Position numbers and translations under genes: made by a program. Under the pieces are notes generated by a model, which saw nothing but the letters and a program-made list of their open reading frames with translations, did not search any database and was not told where the DNA came from. Of a stretch of DNA of 14,249 bases, positions 1-6,576 are shown one piece after another. Location: assembly GCA_937919015.1 (NCBI GenBank), contig CALFPN010000035.1:1-14249 (forward strand). Direction: 5' to 3'. Every line of letters starts with the position of its first letter. Within the stretch, counting starts at the first letter, position 1. Origin of the DNA: an uncultured Clostridia bacterium. Its GTDB lineage: Bacteria > Bacillota > Clostridia > Lachnospirales > Anaerotignaceae.

Positions 1-1
1 A

Positions 2-697
2 AAACACAGTGTTTCCCGTATGGTCGGTTCTCCTCCGGGCTATGTAGGCTACGAAGAGGGCGGTCAACTCAGTGAACAGGTGCGCAGAAACCCTTATTCT
101 GTTGTTCTGTTTGATGAAATTGAAAAGGCCTCTCCCGAAGTGTTTAACGTACTTTTGCAGGTATTGGATGACGGCCATATTACAGATGGTCAGGGCAGAA
201 AGGTCGATTTTAAGAATACCGTGATTATTATGACTTCCAATGCCGGTGCAAGAAGCATTGCTGCGCCCAAACGTCTTGGCTTTACCAGCGTGGAAACTGC
301 AGAACAGAGCTATGAGCATATGAAAAAAGGCGTTATGGACGAGATTAAAAATATCTTTAAGCCTGAATTTCTGAACAGGATTGATGATATTATCGTCTTC
401 CACCCTCTGGAAAAGGAAGATATTATTCAGATCGTAAAACTGCTGACCAATACCCTTGCAAAGCGAATCAGGGAAAACATGAATATTTCTGTTTCCTTTA
501 CGGATAAAGCCATTGAAAAAATCGCAGAGGATGGCTATGACAAAGCCTATGGCGCAAGACCTTTAAGAAGGGCGATCCAGTCGAAAATCGAAGATTCTTT
601 TGCAGAAGCATTCCTGCGCGGTGATTTCAAAGCAGGGGACAAAGTATCTGTTGGAATGAAAACAAACGGCGCTTTTCACTTCCGTGTTGTAAAATAA
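2..697 (+). CDS. clpC: ATP-dependent Clp protease ATP-binding subunit ClpC, C-terminal part (5' truncated by window edge)
   Basis: Only the last 231 codons are present; the frame is open to the left edge, so the ATG at 20 is internal. What remains is most of the second AAA+ module and the C-terminal D2-small domain of a Hsp100 unfoldase, which unfolds substrates and feeds them to ClpP. Visible motifs are the pore loop GSPPGYVGYEEGG (about bases 26-64), Walker B VVLFDEIEKA (103-132), the arginine-finger region FKPEFLNRIDD and sensor 2 GARPLRRAIQ. A Leu-Gly-Phe tripeptide at 275-283 matches the ClpP-docking loop [LIV]-G-[FL], which ClpB lacks. ClpC rather than ClpA or ClpE is favoured by close similarity through the last 200 residues and by radA lying downstream, as in the Bacillota ctsR-mcsA-mcsB-clpC-radA order. 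No intrinsic terminator follows, so read-through into the next gene is possible. Any CtsR operator would lie outside the window. Confidence 0.93.
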   Translation, partial: KHSVSRMVGSPPGYVGYEEGGQLSEQVRRNPYSVVLFDEIEKASPEVFNVLLQVLDDGHITDGQGRKVDFKNTVIIMTSNAGARSIAAPKRLGFTSVETAEQSYEHMKKGVMDEIKNIFKPEFLNRIDDIIVFHPLEKEDIIQIVKLLTNTLAKRIRENMNISVSFTDKAIEKIAEDGYDKAYGARPLRRAIQSKIEDSFAEAFLRGDFKAGDKVSVGMKTNGAFHFRVVK

Positions 698-705
698 TAC
701 AGGAA

Positions 706-717
706 GAATAATTATTC
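706..717. repeat. 12-bp perfect palindrome in the clpC downstream gap
   Basis: GAATAATTATTC is a perfect 12-base palindrome 9 bases after the clpC stop. No T-tract follows, so it is not a terminator. It is followed by two tandem copies of ATTCAGA (714-720 and 721-727). It lies upstream of the promoter at 757-765 and could be a binding site, but AT-rich palindromes of this size also arise by chance. Confidence 0.3.
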
Positions 718-732
718 AGAATTCAGAAAAAT

Positions 733-765
733 TTGCTATACCAAATGATAAAATTGTGATATACT
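733..765 (+). promoter_or_regulatory. Probable sigma-A promoter with extended -10 for the 137-aa gene
   Basis: TGATATACT at 757-765 is an extended -10 (TGN plus TATACT, 5/6 to TATAAT). The -35 is weak: TTGCTA at 733-738 is 21 bases away, too far, and ATACCA at 738-743 is at 16 bases. Extended -10 promoters tolerate poor -35 boxes. A start near 772 would leave a leader of about 130 bases containing the hairpin at 838-860. Confidence 0.55.
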
Positions 766-837
766 GATTAAACAAAGTGGGGTAGAATTCTTTTTTGCAT
801 TTCCGCTTTGTATCATGTAGAACCATAAACAGTCTGC

Positions 838-860
838 GGCAGTTTTCTTTGAAAACTGCC
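838..860 (+). promoter_or_regulatory. Leader hairpin, 10-bp perfect stem with 3-base loop
   Basis: GGCAGTTTTC, loop TTT, GAAAACTGCC form a perfect 10-bp stem in the presumed 5' leader of the 137-aa gene, 30 bases before its Shine-Dalgarno sequence. No uridine tract follows, so it is not a canonical terminator. It may stabilise the transcript, or be bound by a protein if it acts as DNA. The role is inference. Confidence 0.5.
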
Positions 861-902
861 CTGACGAAACACAATAGAGAGTTACGACTGGAGGTACTGA
901 AA

Positions 903-1316
903 ATGGCAGTAATCGAAGAATTGATCAGACAGGAAGATAATGGCACAATCAGCTTCGGCAATCATCTGATGGACGAAAAGAAAAAAGTTCTGGATTTCGA
1001 AGTGAGTGGTGATCTGTATAATATAAAAACATTCTGCGAAATCACAAGACTGGAAAAGAACGGCAAAATGCTTTTGGAAGCAGTGCCCGGTGCAACCGTA
1101 CATAATTTCGAAATGAACGAAAAAGGTGCTCGTTTTAAAGTGGAAGGTGCAGAAGATGTGCAGATCACAATGGAACTGGAACCTGAAACAGAATATAAAA
1201 TTCTGATTGACGACGTAAACGTTGGCAAAACAAAATCCAATCTAGCCGGCAAAGTAAACTTCAGCGTAGAGCTGCAGAAAAATGCGCCCTCTGTTGCAAT
1301 CGAAAAAATCGGCTGA
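903..1316 (+). CDS. Conserved 137-aa protein of the Lachnospiraceae 'endosialidase'-labelled family; function unknown
   Basis: The start at ATG 903 is set by GGAGGT at 890-895, seven bases upstream; the open frame continues upstream from 795 without any ribosome binding site. The product is a small acidic cytoplasmic protein without signal peptide or membrane segment. The N-terminus (MAVIEELIRQ, then a GTISFGNH stretch) and the alternating polar/hydrophobic pattern with a PGATVHNF stretch near the middle suggest an all-beta fold. I recognise the family from Lachnospiraceae genomes, where it is commonly named 'endosialidase'. I see no catalytic residues, secretion signal or glycosidase-sized domain to support sialidase activity, so that name should not be taken as a function. 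It sits between clpC and radA with its own promoter and a strong terminator after it, so it is probably an independent transcript. Codon use and composition are like its neighbours. Confidence 0.75.
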   Translation: MAVIEELIRQEDNGTISFGNHLMDEKKKVLDFEVSGDLYNIKTFCEITRLEKNGKMLLEAVPGATVHNFEMNEKGARFKVEGAEDVQITMELEPETEYKILIDDVNVGKTKSNLAGKVNFSVELQKNAPSVAIEKIG

Positions 1317-1325
1317 TACCACTAA

Positions 1326-1360
1326 GGGGACTGTAATCTGATTACAGTCCTTTGTTTTTA
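1326..1360 (+). terminator. Intrinsic terminator between the 137-aa gene and radA
   Basis: GGACTGTAAT (1328-1337), loop CTG, ATTACAGTCC (1341-1350) is a perfect 10-bp stem followed by TTTGTTTTT. It begins 10 bases after the stop codon and ends only 19 bases before the radA ATG, with the radA ribosome binding site (1371-1377) in that space. It may be a terminator with partial read-through or an attenuator for radA. Confidence 0.88.
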
Positions 1361-1379
1361 TAGAAAGTCTGGTGGAGAA

Positions 1380-2774
1380 ATGAAAGTCAAAACCATATAT
1401 AAATGTTCGAATTGTGGATATAAAAGCCCCAAATGGGCAGGAAGATGTCCTGATTGCGGTGAATGGAATACCTTAGAGGAGACAGAAGAAGCAAAAAGTG
1501 GTGCAAAGACAACAAAAATGGTAGCCAAGCAGCCGATATCCCGCCTTGCTGAAGTGGAAACAGGGAACGATCAGCGTTTACTGACAGGAATTACAGAATT
1601 TGACCGTGTTATGGGCGGTGGTATCGTGCGAGATTCTGTGACCATTATCACCTCTCCTCCCGGCGGAGGGAAATCGACCCTGAGTCTGATGGCTGCTTCT
1701 GCGGTGGCAAAACAAGGATATCGTGTGCTTTATGCATCAGGGGAAGAAAGTGACAGTCAGATCAAAAACAGGGCAGATCGTATTCTGGAAACAATCGAAC
1801 AAAATATCTTTATTCTGGCAGATACATCCATGGACAGAGTTCTGGAAGCCATCACGGAAGTTGACCCTGACCTGATTATTTTAGACAGTATCCAGACCTA
1901 TGCGCTGGCTGAGTTTCTGCCTTCCCGCGCGGGTAATCCCACCCAAACAATGGAATGTGCTTCTGCGCTGGTTTCTGTGGCAAAAAATAAGAAGCGTCCC
2001 CGTGCAGCTTTGATGATCGGACAGATGAACAAAAGTGATGAAATTGCCGGTCTGAGAGCCTTGGAGCATCTGGTGGATGCAGTTCTTGTGCTGGAAGGGG
2101 AAGGGGCAGATGAGCTGCGATGTCTGGTTGCAACCAAAAACCGCTTCGGCAGCACAGGAGAAATGGGCTTCTTTACTATGACAGAAACAGGCCTTGCCTC
2201 CATTGATAATCCTTCCGAATATTTCGTTACAAAACGCCAGAAAGAGGATCAGGTTTCCGGCAGTGCGCTGACCGTATTAAAAGAAGGTTCCCGCCCTGTG
2301 ATCGCCGAGATCGAAAGCCTTGTATCCGCTTCTTTTACACCATATCCTTCCCGCATCAGCGAAACCATGAAGAAGGATACCATGAATACCTTGATTTCTA
2401 TTTTGGAGCAGCGAGGAAACCTGAAGCTGTATGATAAAAATGTGGTAATCAAAACGACCGGTGGCCTGTTTTTAAAAGAGCAGGCTGCAAATCTGGCTGT
2501 ATTGATGAGTATTGCATCTTCTGTCTATAACAAACCCATTCCTGCGGATTGGGCATTCCTTGCGGATGTGGGGCTGACGGGAGAATTGAAACGAGTACCT
2601 TCCATGGAAAGCCGTGTGAAGGAGTTAGATCGTATGGGGTTTGAAAAGGTATTTATTCCTGCGGGTGGCATGCGAGAAGTCCCTTTGGAAAAAATAGAAG
2701 TAGTAGAGATGAAATTTTTGTCACAATTGATAAAAGTTCTTTTTGGTAAAAAACAAACCAATCAGGAATACTGA
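1380..2774 (+). CDS. radA: DNA repair protein RadA (Sms), variant motifs
   Basis: 464 aa, the usual length for RadA/Sms, a RecA-like ATPase and branch-migration helicase used in recombinational repair. The start at ATG 1380 follows GGTGGAG at 1371-1377. Domains in order: an N-terminal C4 zinc finger (C9, C12, C23, C26); a RecA-like ATPase with Walker A around SPPGGGKST (92-100, K98), SGEES at 120-124 and Walker B DLIILDS (164-170); the RadA-specific KNRFG motif at 253-257; and a C-terminal Lon-protease-like scaffold domain with DVGLTGELKRV. Two motifs differ from the common RadA pattern as I know it: the first Gly of Walker A is Ser, with Gly in place of the usual Ile/Ala before GKST, and the usual HVTKEG stretch reads QMNKSD (215-220). 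Catalytic and structural residues otherwise look intact. clpC upstream agrees with the conserved Bacillota gene order; disA, often next, is absent. Confidence 0.95.
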   Translation: MKVKTIYKCSNCGYKSPKWAGRCPDCGEWNTLEETEEAKSGAKTTKMVAKQPISRLAEVETGNDQRLLTGITEFDRVMGGGIVRDSVTIITSPPGGGKSTLSLMAASAVAKQGYRVLYASGEESDSQIKNRADRILETIEQNIFILADTSMDRVLEAITEVDPDLIILDSIQTYALAEFLPSRAGNPTQTMECASALVSVAKNKKRPRAALMIGQMNKSDEIAGLRALEHLVDAVLVLEGEGADELRCLVATKNRFGSTGEMGFFTMTETGLASIDNPSEYFVTKRQKEDQVSGSALTVLKEGSRPVIAEIESLVSASFTPYPSRISETMKKDTMNTLISILEQRGNLKLYDKNVVIKTTGGLFLKEQAANLAVLMSIASSVYNKPIPADWAFLADVGLTGELKRVPSMESRVKELDRMGFEKVFIPAGGMREVPLEKIEVVEMKFLSQLIKVLFGKKQTNQEY

Positions 2775-2776
2775 CA

Positions 2777-2808
2777 TGTCTTTATGAAAAAGACAAAAGA
2801 ATTTTTTG
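2777..2808 (+). terminator. Possible weak terminator after radA
   Basis: TGTCTTT (2777-2783), loop ATGAA, AAAGACA (2789-2795) gives a 7-bp AT-rich stem starting just after the radA stop. A six-T tract lies at 2803-2808, but seven bases separate stem and T-tract. Weak as an intrinsic terminator; no better candidate lies in this gap. Confidence 0.3.
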
Positions 2809-2813
2809 CGCGG

Positions 2814-2829
2814 AATAATTTAAATTATT
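2814..2829. promoter_or_regulatory. 16-bp perfect AT-only palindrome directly upstream of the pyc promoter
   Basis: AATAATTTAAATTATT is a perfect 16-base palindrome ending two bases before the -35 box of the pyc promoter. This is a usual place for an activator site or UP element. It does not match the CodY, Rex, FapR or BirA consensus as I know them. An AT-rich chance palindrome remains possible. Confidence 0.4.
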
Positions 2830-2831
2830 AG

Positions 2832-2860
2832 TTTACGAATGTGATTTCCTGTATTATAAT
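2832..2860 (+). promoter_or_regulatory. Sigma-A promoter of pyc
   Basis: TTTACG (2832-2837, 4/6 to TTGACA), spacer of exactly 17, then a perfect TATAAT (2855-2860). The predicted start near 2867 gives a leader of about 88 bases that contains two overlapping inverted repeats. Confidence 0.8.
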
Positions 2861-2904
2861 AAAGTTTAATAATCTTTTGGCAATGGATTCCAAAATGATT
2901 CTAA

Positions 2905-2928
2905 ATCACATTTGTGATCAGTAGATCA
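2905..2928. promoter_or_regulatory. Overlapping inverted repeats in the pyc leader
   Basis: ATCACA-TT-TGTGAT (2905-2918) is a 14-base inverted repeat, and TGATC-AGTA-GATCA (2915-2928) overlaps it. Both lie downstream of the predicted transcription start and end 12 bases before the GGAGGT of pyc. They are mutually exclusive as RNA hairpins because 2915-2918 is shared. They may be a repressor operator or a small leader structure; neither is proven. Confidence 0.4.
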
Positions 2929-2954
2929 ATAATGATAAAAGGAGGTAATCCCCC

Positions 2955-5900
2955 ATGCAGAACGTGAAAATCAGAAGATATAAAAAAGTTCTCGTTGCAA
3001 ACCGTGGCGAAATCGCCATCCGTGTATATCGTGCCCTGAACGAACTGGGCATTCAGACAGTTGGTATTTTCTCTAAAGAAGATAAATATGCGTTGTTCCG
3101 TACAAAAACTGACGAAGCATATATGCTGAATCCTGAAAAAGGTCCTCTGGACGCTTATCTGGATATCAAAAATATCATTAAAATTGCGAAGGCAAAGGGC
3201 GTAGATGCCATCCATCCCGGTTATGGCTTCCTGTCCGAAAACCCTGACTTTGTTGAAGCATGTAAAAAAGAAGGCATCGATTTTATCGGCCCTGATGTTG
3301 ATGTTATGTACAAAATGGGGGATAAGATTTCTTCCAAAAAGATGGCGATCGAATGTGGTGTACCCATTATCCCCGGCGTTGACTATGCCATCCGTAATCT
3401 GGATGAAGTGATGGAAGTAGCTGAAAAAGTCGGCTATCCCGTTATGCTGAAGGCTTCCAACGGCGGTGGCGGTCGTGGTATGCGTATCGTTAACTCTGCA
3501 GAAGAAATGCCCACTGTATTTGAAGAAGCAAGAAATGAAGCAAAAAAAGCTTTTGGTGATGACAAAATTTTCGTGGAAAAATATCTGCGTGACCCTAAGC
3601 ATATCGAAGTACAGGTTCTGGGCGATAAATACGGTAACGTGGTTCATCTGTTTGACCGTGACTGTTCTGTACAGAGACGCCACCAGAAGGTTGTGGAATT
3701 TGCACCCGCATTTACAGTAAGTGAACCTGTTCGTCAGAAAATTCTGGCCGATGCAGTTCGTTTGTCCAAACATGTAGGCTATAAAAATGCAGGTACGCTG
3801 GAATTTCTGGTTGATGCCGATGAAAATTACTATTTCATCGAAATGAACCCTCGTATTCAGGTAGAACATACGGTAACGGAAGAAGTAACAGGTGTAGATA
3901 TCGTACAGGCACAGATCCTGATCGAAGAAGGCTACCCTCTGTATGCACCTCAGATCGGTCTGGCATCTCAGGATGATGTAACATGCAATGCATACTCCAT
4001 CCAGTTGAGAATCACAACAGAAGATCCCACCAATAACTTTATGCCCGATACAGGTAAAATTAGCGTATATCGCTCTCCTGCCGGTAACGGTATCCGTCTG
4101 GACGGTGCTGCTGCCCATGCAGGTGCGGAAATCACACCTTACTATGATTCCCTGCTGGTTAAAGTCATTGCTCGTGACAGAACATTCCGCGGCGTAACAA
4201 ACAAAGCCATCCGTGCTATTAAAGAAACTCGTATCCGTGGCGTGAAAACAAATATTCCTTTCCTGATCAACGTACTGCAGAGCAAAACATGGAGAGACGG
4301 TAAATGCACAACAACATTCATCGAAAATACTCCTGATCTGTTCCACTTTATTCCTGGTCAGGACAGAGCAAGTAAAATTGCTGAGTTTATCGGCAACCAG
4401 ATTGTAAACGAATCCAAAGGCAAAAAACCTCAGTTCGATCCTATCATTGTTCCTTCCTTCGGCAAGGCGGAAAATGGTACAACAATTCCTGTTTATGGTG
4501 CCAGAGATAAATTCCTGGAAATGGGCGCGAAAGACTTTACACAGTCTCTGATGAAAGAAAAACGCCTGTTTATTACAGATACAACCATGCGTGATGCCCA
4601 CCAGTCCCTGATGGCAACAAGACTGCGTACCAACGACCTGTTGGTTGCAGCTCCTGCCACAAACATGGCTATGGCAAATGCATTTTCCGTAGAAGCATGG
4701 GGCGGTGCAACATTCGACGTTGCATATCGTTTCCTGAAGGAATCTCCTTGGGTTCGTCTACAGCAGCTGCGTCAGGCAATGCCCAATACTCTGATACAGA
4801 TGCTGTTGAGAGCTTCCAATGCCGTTGGTTATGCAAACTATCCCGATAACGTGGTTCGTGAATTCATCAAGGTATCTGCAGAACGTGGTGTTGACGTATT
4901 CCGTATTTTCGACTCCCTGAACTGGGTGGAAAATATGAAAATGCCTATCGAAGAAGCCCTGAAAACAGGCAAGATCGTTGAAGGTGCCATCTGCTATACA
5001 GGTGATATCCTTGACCCCAACGAAACAAAATATACACTGGACTACTATGTAAGAAAAGCAAAAGAACTGGAAGCTCTGGGCTGCCATATTTTTGCCATCA
5101 AAGATATGGCCGGTCTGCTGAAACCTTACGCGGCAAAGAAATTGTTCAGCACACTGAAAGAAGAACTGAACATTCCTTTGCATCTGCATACCCATGACAC
5201 AACAGGCAACGGCGTCAGCACGATCCTGATGGCAGCAGAGGCAGGTGTGGATATTGCCGACGTAGCAATTCAGTCCATGTCCTCTCTGACTTCTCAGCCT
5301 TCCATGAATGCGGTCGTGGAAGCATTGAAAGGGACAGAACGTGACACGGGTCTGGATACAGATCAGCTGACAGAACTGAGCCAGTATTATCAGGGTGTTC
5401 GTCAGATCTTCACAGGCTTTGAATCTGAAATGAAAACACCTAACACAGAAATCTATAAATATGAAATTCCCGGCGGTCAGTATTCCAACCTGCTGGCACA
5501 GGTAAAAGCCATGGGTTCCGCTGACCAGTTCGAAGAAATCAAACACCTGTACAAACAGGCAAATGATCTTTTGGGCAACATCGTAAAAGTAACACCTTCC
5601 TCCAAAGTAGTAGGGGATATGGCCATCTTTATGTCCAAGAATGGTCTGACACAGGATAATATCCTGACAGAAGGTGCAGATCTTTCCTACCCTGACTCCG
5701 TAGTAGACTACTTCACAGGTAACATCGGTCAGCCCGAAGGCGGTTTCCCTGAAGAACTGCAGAAAATCGTGCTGAAAGGTGCAAAACCCATTGAAGGCAG
5801 AGCCGGCGCACTGATGGAAGCAGTTGACTTTGATGCGGTTGAAAAACATCTGAAGGATGCTCACGCAATGAAGAAAGTAAATGACAGAAACAAGATTTCT

Positions 5901-6419
5901 TATGCTCTGTATCCTAAGGTATATGAAGACTATGTAAATCACTGGGAATACTACACAGATGTATCCAAACTGAGTAGTGACGTATTCTTCTTCGGTCTGG
6001 CAAAAGGGGAAGAAACATCCATCGAAATCGGTGAAGGGAAAGAAATTCTGATCAAATACATCGATATGACTGAACCCAATGCAGAAGGGTTCCGTTTCCT
6101 GACTTTTGAAATCAACGGCGTTGTGCGTGAAATCAAAGTTCTGGATAAACATCTGGAAGTTAAGAGCGATGGTAAACTGAAAGCAGATAAGAATAATCCT
6201 TTCCATCTGGGGTCCTCCATCCCCGGTACCGTATCCAAGGTACTGGTAAAAGAGGGTGACGAAGTGAAGAAGAACCAGCCTCTGCTGACTGTCGAAGCAA
6301 TGAAGATGGAAACATCTATTGTTGCAAAAGAAGATGGCGTTGTAGACAAGATTTACGTCAAAGAAGGCGACAAGGTAAACCAGGGCGACCTGCTGGTATC
6401 CTTTGTACAGGAAGGTTAA
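2955..6419 (+). CDS. pyc: Pyruvate carboxylase, full length
   Basis: 1154 aa, the normal length of a single-chain biotin-dependent pyruvate carboxylase (pyruvate + HCO3- + ATP to oxaloacetate). The start at ATG 2955 follows GGAGGT (2941-2946) at 8 bases. Domains in order: biotin carboxylase, about 8-455, with VANRGEIAIR, the glycine-rich ATP-grasp loop from K166 (ASNGGGGRGM) and EMNPRIQVEH (296-305); carboxyltransferase, about 530-800, with DTTMRDAHQS (first Asp is residue 542), the carbamylated-Lys candidate K716 in AIKDMAG, and the metal-binding HLHTHD (743-748; H745, H747); the PC tetramerisation region; and a C-terminal biotin carrier with EAMKMETS, biotinyl Lys K1117. All catalytic elements are present, so it should be active and cytoplasmic, and family members are usually tetramers activated by acetyl-CoA. 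It stands alone, with its own promoter and terminator. Only one Leu TTA/CTA or Ser TCA codon (CTA at 4758) occurs in the whole gene, which suggests high expression. Confidence 0.98.
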   Translation: MQNVKIRRYKKVLVANRGEIAIRVYRALNELGIQTVGIFSKEDKYALFRTKTDEAYMLNPEKGPLDAYLDIKNIIKIAKAKGVDAIHPGYGFLSENPDFVEACKKEGIDFIGPDVDVMYKMGDKISSKKMAIECGVPIIPGVDYAIRNLDEVMEVAEKVGYPVMLKASNGGGGRGMRIVNSAEEMPTVFEEARNEAKKAFGDDKIFVEKYLRDPKHIEVQVLGDKYGNVVHLFDRDCSVQRRHQKVVEFAPAFTVSEPVRQKILADAVRLSKHVGYKNAGTLEFLVDADENYYFIEMNPRIQVEHTVTEEVTGVDIVQAQILIEEGYPLYAPQIGLASQDDVTCNAYSIQLRITTEDPTNNFMPDTGKISVYRSPAGNGIRLDGAAAHAGAEITPYYDSLLVKVIARDRTFRGVTNKAIRAIKETRIRGVKTNIPFLINVLQSKTWRDGKCTTTFIENTPDLFHFIPGQDRASKIAEFIGNQIVNESKGKKPQFDPIIVPSFGKAENGTTIPVYGARDKFLEMGAKDFTQSLMKEKRLFITDTTMRDAHQSLMATRLRTNDLLVAAPATNMAMANAFSVEAWGGATFDVAYRFLKESPWVRLQQLRQAMPNTLIQMLLRASNAVGYANYPDNVVREFIKVSAERGVDVFRIFDSLNWVENMKMPIEEALKTGKIVEGAICYTGDILDPNETKYTLDYYVRKAKELEALGCHIFAIKDMAGLLKPYAAKKLFSTLKEELNIPLHLHTHDTTGNGVSTILMAAEAGVDIADVAIQSMSSLTSQPSMNAVVEALKGTERDTGLDTDQLTELSQYYQGVRQIFTGFESEMKTPNTEIYKYEIPGGQYSNLLAQVKAMGSADQFEEIKHLYKQANDLLGNIVKVTPSSKVVGDMAIFMSKNGLTQDNILTEGADLSYPDSVVDYFTGNIGQPEGGFPEELQKIVLKGAKPIEGRAGALMEAVDFDAVEKHLKDAHAMKKVNDRNKISYALYPKVYEDYVNHWEYYTDVSKLSSDVFFFGLAKGEETSIEIGEGKEILIKYIDMTEPNAEGFRFLTFEINGVVREIKVLDKHLEVKSDGKLKADKNNPFHLGSSIPGTVSKVLVKEGDEVKKNQPLLTVEAMKMETSIVAKEDGVVDKIYVKEGDKVNQGDLLVSFVQEG

Positions 6420-6436
6420 CTCCATATTTTAAACGT

Positions 6437-6464
6437 AAAAGGCACGCAGAAGCGTGCCTTTTTT
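6437..6464 (+). terminator. Intrinsic terminator of pyc
   Basis: GGCACGC (6441-6447), loop AGAA, GCGTGCC (6452-6458) then TTTTTT. The flanking A-run pairs with the T-run and extends the stem. It starts about 18 bases after the pyc stop. Confidence 0.95.
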
Positions 6465-6485
6465 ATAATACAAAGAAATACCGGA

Positions 6486-6514
6486 TTGTATAACAACAGA
6501 AATTGTGGTAAAAT
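6486..6514 (+). promoter_or_regulatory. Sigma-A promoter of the CoA-transferase gene
   Basis: TTGTAT (6486-6491), 17-base spacer, TAAAAT (6509-6514) preceded by TGG, so the -10 is extended. The start would be near 6521, inside the 8-base palindrome TGTATACA (6518-6525). The leader is about 56 bases. Confidence 0.75.
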
Positions 6515-6576
6515 ATATGTATACAGTATTTGTATGAATTGAAGAACTTTTTTTCACTTAAGAAAGGATGAATCAA

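Noticed and set aside
718..732. CodY-like box upstream of the 137-aa gene
   Set aside because: About 11 of 15 positions fit the AATTTTCWGAAAATT consensus, mostly in one half. Too weak in AT-rich DNA to list as a site.
795..902. Upstream extension of the 137-aa gene from an ATG at 795
   Set aside because: No ribosome binding site precedes it, it would translate through the leader hairpin, and the extra 36 residues do not resemble the family. GGAGGT fits the ATG at 903.
2901..6425. Two antisense open frames of 566 and 555 codons opposite pyc
   Set aside because: They are in codon register with pyc and stay open only because pyc almost never uses TTA, CTA or TCA. Their products are Cys/Phe/His-rich without domains, and no ribosome binding site is seen.
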